64,000 nt of DNA from Chloroflexota bacterium. Its GTDB lineage: Bacteria; Chloroflexota; Anaerolineae; Anaerolineales; Villigracilaceae. Both the position numbers and the translations under genes were made by a program. The stretch is from positions 1-64,000 of the forward strand of contig JACRBI010000046.1 of the NCBI GenBank assembly GCA_016234495.1, read 5' to 3'. Shown here piece after piece: positions 24,698 to 32,856 of this stretch (within the stretch, counting starts at the first letter, position 1; every line of letters begins with the position of its first letter). The notes under the pieces are model-generated. The model was not told the origin of the DNA. It saw nothing but the letters and a program-made list of their open reading frames with translations, and ran no database searches.

Positions 24698-24793
24698 TTA
24701 GCCTCCGAAAATTAGGGTTCTAGGTAATTAGGGATTAGGGATTAGGGATTAGGATTCGCCAATTCCTAATTACCTAATGCCTGTTTCCTAATT
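24698..24793. repeat. Telomere-like TTAGGG repeats in the nuoJ-nuoK spacer
   Basis: Three to four head-to-tail GGATTA units (TTAGGGATTAGGGATTAGG) are followed by inverted CCTAATTACCTAAT. The arrangement can fold into a stem on either strand. Confidence 0.65.
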
Positions 24794-25303
24794 TTATTTT
24801 TTATTGAACGCGAGATAAACCGCGCCAACCAATGCCGCTAGCAGAAGGACAGACGCGACTTCAAACGGCAGGACATAACCCTGCGGCGAAGTCAAAGCCG
24901 TACCCAATTGACCGATCGCATCAAAACCTGACGGGATGGCTGCTGACTGCTTCGAGAAGCCGCTCCAAGTCTGGAGCAGATACGCCAGCCCCGCAAAGGT
25001 CAACACGGCCATCAAAGCACCGGCCCACCAATTCGAGTTCAACGCCGCGCCTGTATCTGCCGCCTGACGACGAGTCAACATGACTGCAAAGATGAAGAGG
25101 ATGGCAATCGCGCCGATATAAACCACCACCTGCACAACTGCCAAAAAGCCCGCATTGAGCAAGGTGTAAACAATCGCCACACCGAAGAGAGTCGCCACCA
25201 GCCACAACGCCGCATGGACGAGATTGCGAACGGTCACAACCATCAATGCCGCAATGAGCGTGACTGCTCCAACGATCAGAAAAATTATTTGTGTACCAGT
25301 CAT
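24794..25303 (-). CDS. nuoJ: NADH-quinone oxidoreductase subunit J
   Basis: About 169 residues and five transmembrane helices. LVHAALWLVATLFGVAIVYTLLNAGFLA and VQVVVYIGAIAILFIFAVML match NuoJ, including the helix 3 segment with a conserved tyrosine. I prefer ATG 25303, which begins MTGTQIIFLI. An ATG seven codons upstream at 25324 is also possible. It lies between nuoH and nuoK. Confidence 0.94.
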   Translation of the reverse strand: MTGTQIIFLIVGAVTLIAALMVVTVRNLVHAALWLVATLFGVAIVYTLLNAGFLAVVQVVVYIGAIAILFIFAVMLTRRQAADTGAALNSNWWAGALMAVLTFAGLAYLLQTWSGFSKQSAAIPSGFDAIGQLGTALTSPQGYVLPFEVASVLLLAALVGAVYLAFNKK

Positions 25304-25379
25304 ATAATTAAATTCCTTTTCCATAGTTCCTTATTCCTAATCAATGACAAATTAGGGGCTAAGAATTAGGAGTTGTAAT

Positions 25380-26573
25380 TTAGTGATGAGCCTCCACCAC
25401 TTGTTTTGGTCCTTCCACTTTTTCGCGCTCTGTCTTCGCCGCCGAGCGAACAAACTCCAGCGAGACCCACGCAACGATCACGTTCGAGAGGATCATGCCT
25501 GTGATGTAGAGCCAGCTATCAGCGCCGCGTAGAAGCGCATTCATCAGCGCAGTCACCATCACAAGCACAAAGGCGACAGGAGTCAGAAACTTCCAGTTGA
25601 AAGCAAGCATCTGATCGATACGGATACGCATCACAGTGTATTTGACCCACATGATGACCCAGTATCCAAGAAGCGCCTTGAAGAGAATGATCGCGATTGC
25701 CAGGAACGGGCTGACCTTCTCCAGGCCGAAGAAGCGATAACCGCCGAAGAACATGATCGCCCAGAAGCCTCCGAATGTGAAGGCGTGCAATAGTTCGCCG
25801 GCATAGAACATACCGAACTTCATGCCGGAATATTCGATGTTGTAGCCAGAGACCAGTTCCGATTCACCTTCAGCGAGATCGAACGGCGCGCGTCCCAATT
25901 CTGCGATTGCCGCAATCAGGAAGATCAACGCCGCCAGCGGGGAAAGGAAAATAAACCAGATGTCCTGGCTTTGAATGATGGCATTCATGCCCATTGAGCC
26001 AGAGAAGATGGTCGGGATGAGAAGAACAGCAAGCATGGGAATTTCAAACGAGACCATCACAGCCACCTGACGGAACGCGCCAATGACCGAGAATTTGTTA
26101 TTCGACGACCAGCCCGCCATGATAATGGAAAGCGTGCCAATCGAACCCGCGGCGATGATGAACAACACGCCCGCATTCAAGTCCACGCCGAGCATGACAG
26201 GCGCGAGCGGCACAACCGCCCATAGGATCAATACCGACATCATCGAGAGCATCGGCGCGATGTTGTAGACGACTTTGTCCGCGCCAGCGGGCGTGGTATC
26301 TTCTTTAATCATCAGCTTGATGATGTCTGCGAATGGCTGGATCAAGCCGAAAGGTCCGAGTCGATTCGGGCCGATGCGGTCCTGAAAGCGAGCCACCACC
26401 TTGCGTTCGATCCAGACCAAAAAGATGTCGATCACCATCAGGATGGTGATGAGCATCAACACGCCGAGGAAAGCCACCAGCACATTCGCCGCAACCGTGT
26501 TCATGCCCCAGCCTGTGAAAACACCCGTAAGCCATTCCGCGGCTACCTTAAGAGGGTCATTCCAAAAATTCAT
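25380..26573 (-). CDS. nuoH: NADH-quinone oxidoreductase subunit H
   Basis: 397 residues and about eight helices. The quinone-cavity loop WIERKVVARFQDRIGPNRLGPFG is followed by GLIQPFADIIKLMIKE and LAEGESELVSGYNIEYSG, all diagnostic for NuoH. It joins the membrane arm to the quinone site. In most bacteria nuoG and nuoI flank it; here nuoA is on one side and nuoJ on the other, so peripheral genes have been lost from this locus. AGGAG precedes the ATG. Confidence 0.97.
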   Translation of the reverse strand: MNFWNDPLKVAAEWLTGVFTGWGMNTVAANVLVAFLGVLMLITILMVIDIFLVWIERKVVARFQDRIGPNRLGPFGLIQPFADIIKLMIKEDTTPAGADKVVYNIAPMLSMMSVLILWAVVPLAPVMLGVDLNAGVLFIIAAGSIGTLSIIMAGWSSNNKFSVIGAFRQVAVMVSFEIPMLAVLLIPTIFSGSMGMNAIIQSQDIWFIFLSPLAALIFLIAAIAELGRAPFDLAEGESELVSGYNIEYSGMKFGMFYAGELLHAFTFGGFWAIMFFGGYRFFGLEKVSPFLAIAIILFKALLGYWVIMWVKYTVMRIRIDQMLAFNWKFLTPVAFVLVMVTALMNALLRGADSWLYITGMILSNVIVAWVSLEFVRSAAKTEREKVEGPKQVVEAHH

Positions 26574-26632
26574 AAGTTACTCCTGTTGAGAGTCCGATCT
26601 ATTCGCCACAGAGCTTTCTACCGCGAAGCGCG

Positions 26633-26695
26633 CTAAAAACGCAAAGTTTAATTGATTTTCTTAGCGATCTTTGCGGTCTTTGCGGTTCAAAATGC
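26633..26695. repeat. CGCAAAGA-type short repeats before nuoH
   Basis: The gap between nuoA and nuoH contains AACGCAAAG, ATCTTTGCGG and TCTTTGCGG, short direct and inverted words of the CGCAAAGA type. Together with the terminator at 26725-26760 they separate nuoA from nuoH. Confidence 0.4.
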
Positions 26696-26724
26696 TTTCG
26701 GAAACAGACTCCGCTTTACACAAA

Positions 26725-26760
26725 GAAAAGGCTGAAAGGAAAAATCCGTTCAGCCTTTTC
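26725..26760 (-). terminator. Hairpin terminator after nuoA
   Basis: GAAAAGGCTGAA and TTCAGCCTTTTC form a 12-bp stem with a 12-base loop, followed on the minus strand by CTTTG. It would end the nuoA transcript before nuoH, so nuoH to nuoN may need their own promoter. Confidence 0.6.
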
Positions 26761-26775
26761 GATTTTCAAACTAAA

Positions 26776-27129
26776 TTACGCCCATTCCAACATCCCCTTG
26801 CGCCATGTGTATACCAGCCCGGCGACAAGGATCAGGATAAAAATAATACCTTCAACGACTGCGAACATTCCCAACTGCCCCAATCTCACAGCCCACGGGA
26901 AAAGAAAAACAGTTTCGACATCGAACACCAGAAAGACCAGCGCAAAAATATAATACTGCGCCTTGAACTGCACCCAGCCCTCGCCGACAGGTTCGATACC
27001 GCATTCGTAGGTTGATTGTTTAATGGGGTTTGGCTTTTTAGGGCCGAGAAGCCAGCCGACACCAATCGCGCCAACCGGGATGATCAAGCCAACAATAAAA
27101 AATAAACCAACATACAGCCACTCGTTCAT
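26776..27129 (-). CDS. nuoA: NADH-quinone oxidoreductase subunit A
   Basis: 117 residues with three transmembrane helices. KPNPIKQSTYECGIEPVGEGWVQF is the conserved loop with the redox-sensitive cysteine, and FLVFDVETVFLFPWAV is helix 2. I start at ATG 27129, after GGAG, giving MNEWLYVGLF; the longer frame upstream lacks family similarity. It is the first gene of the complex I cluster but is divided from nuoH by a terminator. Confidence 0.95.
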   Translation of the reverse strand: MNEWLYVGLFFIVGLIIPVGAIGVGWLLGPKKPNPIKQSTYECGIEPVGEGWVQFKAQYYIFALVFLVFDVETVFLFPWAVRLGQLGMFAVVEGIIFILILVAGLVYTWRKGMLEWA

Positions 27130-27166
27130 CGATATTCTCCGTCTGATTAGTCTTTCAAGCGGCAAA

Positions 27167-27175
27167 ATTGTACCA
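27167..27175 (-). promoter_or_regulatory. Extended -10 promoter of nuoA
   Basis: TGGTACAAT on the minus strand is an extended -10 element about 40 bp before the nuoA ATG. A TTGACA lies further upstream but at an unfavourable distance. Confidence 0.4.
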
Positions 27176-27248
27176 TATAGAACAAATCAGCCCCCATGAT
27201 AGCATGTCAATTTTTTGGGTGATATTCGTCATATATTTCACCCGGTGC

Positions 27249-27266
27249 CGCGACATTAATGTCGCG
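27249..27266. terminator. Perfect palindrome after the lipoprotein operon
   Basis: CGCGACATTAATGTCGCG directly follows the stop of the minus-strand lipoprotein gene. It lacks a U-run on that strand, so it may only protect the mRNA end. Confidence 0.45.
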
Positions 27267-27959
27267 CTACTTTTTCTTCCTCTTAAACAAAAACTTGATA
27301 ATATCTTCGATGAACGGAAACCCAATGACGCCGCCGACGATGGAACCAACCACCCCGGAAGTTCTCGCCAGGTTGACCGACAGCCCGAAGAAGTCCACCG
27401 CTTCGATCTCGACGATTTGAGCTGATACGGCAATCCGACTTTTTTCTCCCGTGGATTTGTTCTCAAAGTTCAAATGCAGCCAGGCCGTCCCGCGATACGT
27501 GCCCGGTTCCTGCGGTCGGATGCTCCAATAAAAAGTTACAGTGCGACCACGCTCAAGAGGCTCGAGAATTGCCTCCGATGGCTGGATTTCCATGCCTGCC
27601 ATATTAAGCCGCGCTTCAGCGATGACATTGTGGGTTTCATATAAATTGGGAATCTCGATCGTCTCGCCGACGACAATATTTCCCTCGAATTGGGCTGTCG
27701 GCGTGATGGTGCCAAGATCGTCCACCTCAAGCGTCAAGCGGATAATATCCCCTTCAACACCCGCGCGCATTTTAGGCGGGAATTCCAAAGTCAGGCGGCG
27801 GGTTTCGGGAATGGCCGGCGGAGGCGACACTTGCGTCGCAGCAGAAACAACTTCCGCCGTAGGTTGAGGCGCAGGCGCGGCAGATTCCATGCTGCCCGCA
27901 CATGCGATGGACGCAAGAATTAAAGTCAACACGGCGGCGAGGATGGAAATTCTGTTCAT
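27267..27959 (-). CDS. Putative lipoprotein with C-terminal membrane helix (230 aa)
   Basis: A signal peptide with SIAC lipobox (Cys near residue 20) and a Pro/Ala linker lead into a beta-rich domain of about 130 residues. A C-terminal hydrophobic helix (about 203-222) and the basic end FKRKKK follow, so the protein may be held in the membrane at both ends. Function unknown. The ATG overlaps the stop of a 44-aa ORF as ATGA, and the operon continues upstream to a nucleotidyltransferase and a choline-kinase-like gene. Confidence 0.75.
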   Translation of the reverse strand: MNRISILAAVLTLILASIACAGSMESAAPAPQPTAEVVSAATQVSPPPAIPETRRLTLEFPPKMRAGVEGDIIRLTLEVDDLGTITPTAQFEGNIVVGETIEIPNLYETHNVIAEARLNMAGMEIQPSEAILEPLERGRTVTFYWSIRPQEPGTYRGTAWLHLNFENKSTGEKSRIAVSAQIVEIEAVDFFGLSVNLARTSGVVGSIVGGVIGFPFIEDIIKFLFKRKKK

Positions 27960-28090
27960 GGTAACTGCATTTCTGAGGGTGTAATGGGCTGAACACGCAT
28001 CTCACGCGGGTTTGGGGAATAAGCCCAGACGAGGAGTGAAATTGAAATCGAAAGAATAATTACTGCGAGGACAAGCCTTATCTTTTTCAT
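27956..28090 (-). CDS. Small 44-aa membrane-anchored protein
   Basis: The ORF begins MKKIRLVLAVIILSIS and has one hydrophobic helix (about 5-24) followed by a short polar tail ending PSEMQLP. It starts directly after the stop of the upstream gene (TAA-ATG) and ends in an ATGA overlap with the lipoprotein gene. This tight packing on both sides strongly suggests real translation. It may be a small membrane or secreted partner of the lipoprotein. Function is not recognised. Confidence 0.7.
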   Translation of the reverse strand: MKKIRLVLAVIILSISISLLVWAYSPNPREMRVQPITPSEMQLP

Positions 28091-28846
28091 TTATCTGCGT
28101 ACTTCCTCCACCTCGATATACCATTTGACCCGCGTGCCCACGCGGTCACGGAGCTGCCAGGGCAGGGGCTTTGGCATTTGCTCGAAGGTTTTGCGAATTT
28201 CCTGCGCGCGGCTCAACACGAGGTCACGTTCATCTTTGGTTAGAGGAAGTTCTATTTCTTCCATTAAATCTTCCACATGTTTTAAATTAATGGAGGTTGT
28301 TTTATACAGGCCCCAATCCTGACTGCATAATTGGGCAATGACCTGCAGGTTGATCATATCTTTATCGCCACTGCCTGTTTCATTATTTAGCAGCAGGGAG
28401 GCAATATCCATCATATCCTTGCGGTTTAGCTCCACGATCTGCGCCTTGGATAAAAACAACTCCGCCAAAGGGATGGTGACCGGGTCAAAGGTCAGGCGGT
28501 TTTCCAGCGGGATTTTATGGCACATCTCAAAGTCGCCAACGAAGATGTCGATCTTCATGTCGGTGGGATTGTGATAAAAGATCTGCCTGTGTTCTCCATT
28601 TAAAAGGTTGAACTGCTTATGCGGGGAATAATCCACCGATGGCATAAATGACTCAAATTCCTTGCGTTGTTTTTTGGCAATGACAAAATCAAGGTCGCCA
28701 AACTCGCGCTTGAACAACGGATGATTCTTGCGGTTGTGGGCTTCCACTGCCAGCCCGCCTATGGCGCGCACATGAATATTTTTTGCATCCGCCGCGTCAA
28801 TGAGGCGGTACATTTCCTTCACGATATCAAACTGATTCGATTCCAT
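28091..28846 (-). CDS. Nucleotidyltransferase-fold protein (251 aa)
   Basis: The N-terminal half shows GGLAVEAH, then FGDLDFVI and later KIDIFVG. These supply the glycine motif and the three acidic metal ligands of the nucleotidyltransferase superfamily (aminoglycoside nucleotidyltransferase and AbiEii-like groups). The C-terminal half is helical. The gene lies 3 bp after the choline-kinase-like gene in one operon. Substrate unknown; it is not obviously a toxin because no small partner of the AbiEi type is present. Confidence 0.72.
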   Translation of the reverse strand: MESNQFDIVKEMYRLIDAADAKNIHVRAIGGLAVEAHNRKNHPLFKREFGDLDFVIAKKQRKEFESFMPSVDYSPHKQFNLLNGEHRQIFYHNPTDMKIDIFVGDFEMCHKIPLENRLTFDPVTIPLAELFLSKAQIVELNRKDMMDIASLLLNNETGSGDKDMINLQVIAQLCSQDWGLYKTTSINLKHVEDLMEEIELPLTKDERDLVLSRAQEIRKTFEQMPKPLPWQLRDRVGTRVKWYIEVEEVRR

Positions 28847-28849
28847 TAA

Positions 28850-29749
28850 CTACACCCGCACATCCTTCATCCAGACTGAAAATTCGGCTGAATCCATTTT
28901 TTCTACTGCCCTGCCCCAGCGCTCAATGGACCAGCCCCAAAAGTCAAATTCAATGGCAGAGATATTGGCCTGAATGGCGGCCCACAATCCCCAGCCGACA
29001 TCAGACATGATCATGTTGAGTTTCATGCGCGCTATTTTTTCGGCAGAGGCTGAGCCAAAGTACGCCGCGCAGACTTCCGCGATCTGCTCATCGTTGAATT
29101 GCATTTCCTGACAGGTATTGCCCAACTCAAAGGTCGGGTCGTTGTTGCCGCTGTATTCGTAGTCGATCAACCAAAGCTGATTGCCGTCGTCGATGTAGTT
29201 TTCGGCGAGCAGGTCATTATTGCAGGGGACAGTCGCCAGAGGTTTGGCAGACATTGCTTTTTCAATGTCGCTGACCGTGCTCATGCGCTCAAGGTAGCCA
29301 TCGGGGATTTTGATGCGGCGCTCGCTGCACAGGCTGAGATAATACTCTGTGAGGCGGAACATGTTGAAGTCCAGAAGGAAGCGTTCACCAGCGTGGAGTC
29401 TCTTGATGGACTGAGCCATGCGCGCCGGCATCCCAGATTCGTTTAATGAATCCTTCGACATGGTTTTGCCGTTGAGAAATTCCAAAACCATCACGTTGTA
29501 TTCAGGGAAATGATTTAAAACTTTGGGGCCAACCCCCGCTTGCGCGGCGGCTTTGGAACTGTGGTATTCGTTTTTGCGGTCTATCGCAAGCAGTTCTGTG
29601 CCTTCGCCCGGCACGCGGATAAAGTATGGCGTGCCATCCACGATGACTTTGTAGTTCGTGTTGGTCAGCCCGCCTGAAAGAAGGTGAATGGAGATATCCC
29701 TGCCTTTCCACTCATCCAACTTAGCAACTACTTCTTCAATGATGGACAT
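28850..29749 (-). CDS. Choline/ethanolamine kinase-like phosphotransferase (299 aa)
   Basis: The fold is that of aminoglycoside phosphotransferases and choline kinases. LLSGGLTNTNYKV is the glycine-rich ATP loop, PCNNDLLAENYI corresponds to the catalytic Brenner motif (usually HNDLLPxN; here the His position is Asn), and LIDYEYSGNNDPTFELGN is the metal-binding segment typical of choline kinase. Likely it phosphorylates an amino alcohol for head-group or surface decoration. It starts the four-gene operon that ends with a lipoprotein. Confidence 0.85.
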   Translation of the reverse strand: MSIIEEVVAKLDEWKGRDISIHLLSGGLTNTNYKVIVDGTPYFIRVPGEGTELLAIDRKNEYHSSKAAAQAGVGPKVLNHFPEYNVMVLEFLNGKTMSKDSLNESGMPARMAQSIKRLHAGERFLLDFNMFRLTEYYLSLCSERRIKIPDGYLERMSTVSDIEKAMSAKPLATVPCNNDLLAENYIDDGNQLWLIDYEYSGNNDPTFELGNTCQEMQFNDEQIAEVCAAYFGSASAEKIARMKLNMIMSDVGWGLWAAIQANISAIEFDFWGWSIERWGRAVEKMDSAEFSVWMKDVRV

Positions 29750-29766
29750 ACGCGCTCCAAAAAAGA

Positions 29767-29800
29767 AGACCTGACAGGTCTTTAGAGACCTGTCAGGTCT
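29767..29800. repeat. AGACCTGACAGGTCT palindrome
   Basis: Two 15-base arms form a perfect stem with a 4-base loop. The core matches the hairpin after rpsO at 7998-8029. It lies between the permease and kinase genes and may stop or stabilise transcripts. Confidence 0.7.
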
Positions 29801-29813
29801 GTGCGAAATTTAA

Positions 29814-31460
29814 TTATTCAACAGGTATTTCTGCCTGCACCTTATCAAGATCAATGCCGCCCTTCTTGCGGTAGGACTTGAAGCCGTAATAGATGGCTGC
29901 CGACAAGCCGTAACACACCAGCAGGAAGATGATGGAATTGGTATTCTTGAAGCTGATGCCGTACAAGCCTGCGCCTTCACCGCCGGTATTAAGCCAGGGA
30001 TCGAACATCCATTCAACGAGCAGGAAGCCGAGGAAGGCGGCAAAGATCGCGCCTGCAACAGTGATGAGCGGAATTCCGAACACCTTCATCTGGGCAATGG
30101 GCGAAGCCTCAAAGAGTTCCTTCTTCTTGTAGGGCAGGACGATGGCGGCAATGGCTGTGCCAAAGTACATGATCGCGATTGCCTGCGTGGCGGCAAGCGT
30201 AATGGAGATAAATCCGCCGACATTGTAGGCGTAGAGGTAGGAGACGATCGCTGCGGGAATTACCATTAATAACATCGCGTTGACGGGCGTGCCGCGGTCG
30301 TTCAATTCGGCAACTTTTTCGGGGAGCAGGCGGTCGAACGCTGCCGCGAAGACCACGCGCGTGGACGAGAGGAACAAAGTCCCTGCCCAACCGAACCACC
30401 AGAAACTCATGAGCACCATGATGATGAGCTGCACAGCGCGGCTGTTGGTCAGGAAGGACGCGAGCATGGCAGGGTAGGGCCAGACAGGCAGCGGAGGAAC
30501 GTCGGTGACGTAGCCCCAGTAATAATTCCACCAGGCGCCATTGGCTTGCATGTAGAAATCCCAGCCGATGGTTCTTGCCACGCCGAGGAAAAATACAATG
30601 CCGAGAACTGTGACCGTTCCAAGCGCCCAGGCCATGCCCGAGAAGTTGCGCTTGTAATCTGTCGCGCCGCGTACTTCACCGTACAAGGTCGCGCCCCAGT
30701 TCGGCCATAAGTTAAAGAAGACAAGCCAGGGAAGCGTGACGAGGACCAAATTCATCGAGCCGCCAGTCAGCGGAGTGCTTGCGCCGGCGTCTGTCCCTGT
30801 GGTGACAGTGGCATCATAAACGCCGGGCTGTGAACCAAAGATGGATGCGGCATTTGATTCGAAGCCAGCCTTGAATTTTTCAGGTGATCCAGTGAACAGC
30901 AGGACGATCACGATCAGCAGCCCCGCTACACCTGCATAGAAGGAAAACTTCTGAATCCTTGCATAGGTCTTCATCCCAAGGAAGATGACGAGTGACACGA
31001 ATGCAAGCGTGATCAGTGAACTGACGAACAACGGAGTACCGGTGCCGGCAAACCAGACAGCGGTATCCTGCATTCCGAGCACGCCGAGGATGGGCACAAG
31101 CACAACCTGGCGGAACATGTCGCCATACACCGGTGTCCACAACCAAAGGGTGAACCACCAGCCCGTGATGGCGAGAATGAAACCGATGCCGCCGCCAAAG
31201 ATGCGCGTCATCCAGACATAGTCGCCACCGGAACGCGGCATAACGGAAATCAACGAGGCGTAGACGATGATCTCAAAGACCAAAAAGACCGCGCTCACGA
31301 TCAGCGCATTGATCATGCCTCCGCCAAAATAATACATCTGGCTGAAGGCATAAAACCCCAGCGTTACAAAATTGATGGAAAAGAACGCATAGATGAATGC
31401 GTCGAAGACTGACCACGAACGAACCATGCCAGTCGCCTTACGGACAAACAAGTTGCTCAT
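29814..31460 (-). CDS. APC superfamily amino acid permease (548 aa)
   Basis: About 12-14 transmembrane helices. The N-terminus shows the APC-like SVFDAFIYAFFSINFVTLGFY and ISVMPRSGGDYVWMTRIFGG (helix 3 with the PRSGG motif of amino acid/polyamine transporters). A periplasmic insertion near 205-230 (TGTDAGASTPLTGG) is unusual. Substrate unknown. It lies downstream of the metallophosphoesterase gene with an 81-bp gap that holds a palindromic repeat. Confidence 0.88.
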   Translation of the reverse strand: MSNLFVRKATGMVRSWSVFDAFIYAFFSINFVTLGFYAFSQMYYFGGGMINALIVSAVFLVFEIIVYASLISVMPRSGGDYVWMTRIFGGGIGFILAITGWWFTLWLWTPVYGDMFRQVVLVPILGVLGMQDTAVWFAGTGTPLFVSSLITLAFVSLVIFLGMKTYARIQKFSFYAGVAGLLIVIVLLFTGSPEKFKAGFESNAASIFGSQPGVYDATVTTGTDAGASTPLTGGSMNLVLVTLPWLVFFNLWPNWGATLYGEVRGATDYKRNFSGMAWALGTVTVLGIVFFLGVARTIGWDFYMQANGAWWNYYWGYVTDVPPLPVWPYPAMLASFLTNSRAVQLIIMVLMSFWWFGWAGTLFLSSTRVVFAAAFDRLLPEKVAELNDRGTPVNAMLLMVIPAAIVSYLYAYNVGGFISITLAATQAIAIMYFGTAIAAIVLPYKKKELFEASPIAQMKVFGIPLITVAGAIFAAFLGFLLVEWMFDPWLNTGGEGAGLYGISFKNTNSIIFLLVCYGLSAAIYYGFKSYRKKGGIDLDKVQAEIPVE

Positions 31461-31488
31461 AACTCTCTCCTCTTTTGGTTTTATTTAA

Positions 31489-31538
31489 CCCTCACCCCTT
31501 GCCTCTCTCCCAAATTGGAAGAGGGGTTGGGGTGAGGG
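31489..31538. repeat. CCCTCACCCC/GGGGTGAGGG palindromic repeat
   Basis: Inverted 10-base ends enclose a second pair, CCTCT and AGAGG. Such GGGTGAGG palindromes are common dispersed repeats in related genomes, as I recall. It is the only copy in this window. Confidence 0.6.
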
Positions 31539-31541
31539 AAT

Positions 31542-32483
31542 TTAACCTGTTGTCAAAACGTAATTCTCGATCTTGTTCTTTCCTAATTTCACCAGCGCTC
31601 CGAGCAAGGTTCCCTGCTCATACATCGAGCCGGGGTTGATGCACAGTGTTTTTCCGATTCGTGACGAGCCGCGACCCTCGTGGATATGTCCGTGCAGGCC
31701 GAGCAGCGGTTGAACTTTTTCAATTGACTCACGCAGCGCTGTCGAGCCAACAGGTTTCATCGAATTACCGGCCAGCACCGGGCGTAAATCCTTATCCAAC
31801 TCTGGCGCTTCATCCAATTGGGATTTGTACGGCGGCACATGGATGTTGAAGATGGCATTGCGCGGATCTTTAAGCTGACGGGTCATCGCTTCATACCTAA
31901 CTGCGAGTTGATCCTCGTTCTCTTCACGGTGCGTGTCCCAGGGGGTGTGGTTGCTCCAGCCCGAGGCAATCATCTCGTGGTGATCATCCAGCTGAGTCAC
32001 CTGCCCCTCGACCAGGATCACGCGTCGGCTGGAGCGAATGACCGCATCCACTTCATCGGCATCGTCATTGCCCGGCGAGCAGTAGACTTTCATATCCGTG
32101 CCGTCGAGTTTTTTGTCGGCGAGATCCATCCATTGCTGAACGACCTTCAAGACTTCGGCCATGAATATCTCGCTAATGCGGTCGGGATTTTTCTCAAGCT
32201 CGGCGATCTCGTCTGGATCGGTCATGTAGGGATAGTAGCCGCGGCTGCGGACGCGCTTGACGAGGTCGGCAAGTTCGTCTTCATTTGTAGCTTCAAACAC
32301 CTGTTCAAGCAAAGTGATGCGGTAATTTTTACCTCCCTGATGCACAAACGGGATGACTGCCTTACCCGTCATGTCGCCGCCGAGGATCAACTTATCGGCG
32401 CCATAAAATTTCCCCGCGTTTAGAAACTTACTCCAGCAAATATCCGACCCGTGAACGTCTGTTGCAAAGAAAAGAGTTGTCAC
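31542..32483 (-). CDS. Calcineurin-like metallophosphoesterase (313 aa)
   Basis: Metal-binding motifs appear in order: ATDVHGS (residues 7-13), LILGGDMTG, SPGNDD, NIHVPPY and LHGHIHEG. These are the five blocks of the calcineurin-like phosphoesterase fold. The GNDD block (rather than GNHD) is seen in a subset of bacterial members. Substrate could be a cyclic nucleotide or phosphodiester, undetermined. The protein is cytoplasmic. It shares a transcript with the amino acid permease. Confidence 0.88.
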   Translation of the reverse strand: MTTLFFATDVHGSDICWSKFLNAGKFYGADKLILGGDMTGKAVIPFVHQGGKNYRITLLEQVFEATNEDELADLVKRVRSRGYYPYMTDPDEIAELEKNPDRISEIFMAEVLKVVQQWMDLADKKLDGTDMKVYCSPGNDDADEVDAVIRSSRRVILVEGQVTQLDDHHEMIASGWSNHTPWDTHREENEDQLAVRYEAMTRQLKDPRNAIFNIHVPPYKSQLDEAPELDKDLRPVLAGNSMKPVGSTALRESIEKVQPLLGLHGHIHEGRGSSRIGKTLCINPGSMYEQGTLLGALVKLGKNKIENYVLTTG

Positions 32484-32587
32484 ATGCTTGTCCTTTGGCT
32501 GAGATTGGACGTGCTTTTTTTGAGGTCGTGCTTATAATTTTGCCGATTATACCCCGCGAAAGTGGAAATATCAGGTTTTGTAACGAA

Positions 32588-32612
32588 AAAAAGCCCGCTT
32601 CGTGAGCAGGCT
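32588..32612 (-). terminator. Terminator of the 36-aa ORF transcript
   Basis: On the minus strand AGCCTGCT and AGCGGGCT form an 8-bp stem (one G-U pair) with a 5-base loop, followed by TTTTTTT. It lies about 23 bp after the small ORF stop. Confidence 0.8.
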
Positions 32613-32634
32613 GAAAGGATGGATGAAAAAAAAA

Positions 32635-32745
32635 TTACTTTAACGGGTCTGAAAGAAGAAGATACTTCAAATACTCAGCCCGTTCACGCTGACGAAGCAA
32701 GGAGGCTGCGATGAATTGCCCGATAATCATTGTGATGTAAATCAT
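32635..32745 (-). CDS. Putative 36-aa small membrane protein
   Basis: The ORF starts MIYITMIIGQFIAASLL, a single hydrophobic helix. It continues with the charged segment RQRERAEYLKYLLLSDPLK. GAGAGG lies about 11 bases before the ATG, TATACT occurs about 75 bp further upstream as a possible -10, and a strong terminator follows the stop. The isolated promoter-ORF-terminator layout argues for a real small gene or a dual-function RNA. No family recognised. Confidence 0.6.
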   Translation of the reverse strand: MIYITMIIGQFIAASLLRQRERAEYLKYLLLSDPLK

Positions 32746-32856
32746 TCGCACTGTTTCCTCTCGCTATCATGTCTGTCGTCGGTAAAAGTATAAGAGCGGA
32801 CGGTTAACCGCTTGTTGTTGGTCTGTTAAGCGTGAATTAAAGAATTTCTCTTAATT

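Noticed and set aside
24720-24770. Tandem TTAGGG units as a CRISPR or telomere
   Set aside because: Units are only 6-7 bases and lack spacers; the stretch is a short intergenic repeat inside an operon.
17548-27129. Mrp antiporter or membrane hydrogenase instead of complex I
   Set aside because: NuoA, NuoH, NuoJ and NuoK are all present with complex I signatures and no hydrogenase or Mrp-specific subunit is seen.
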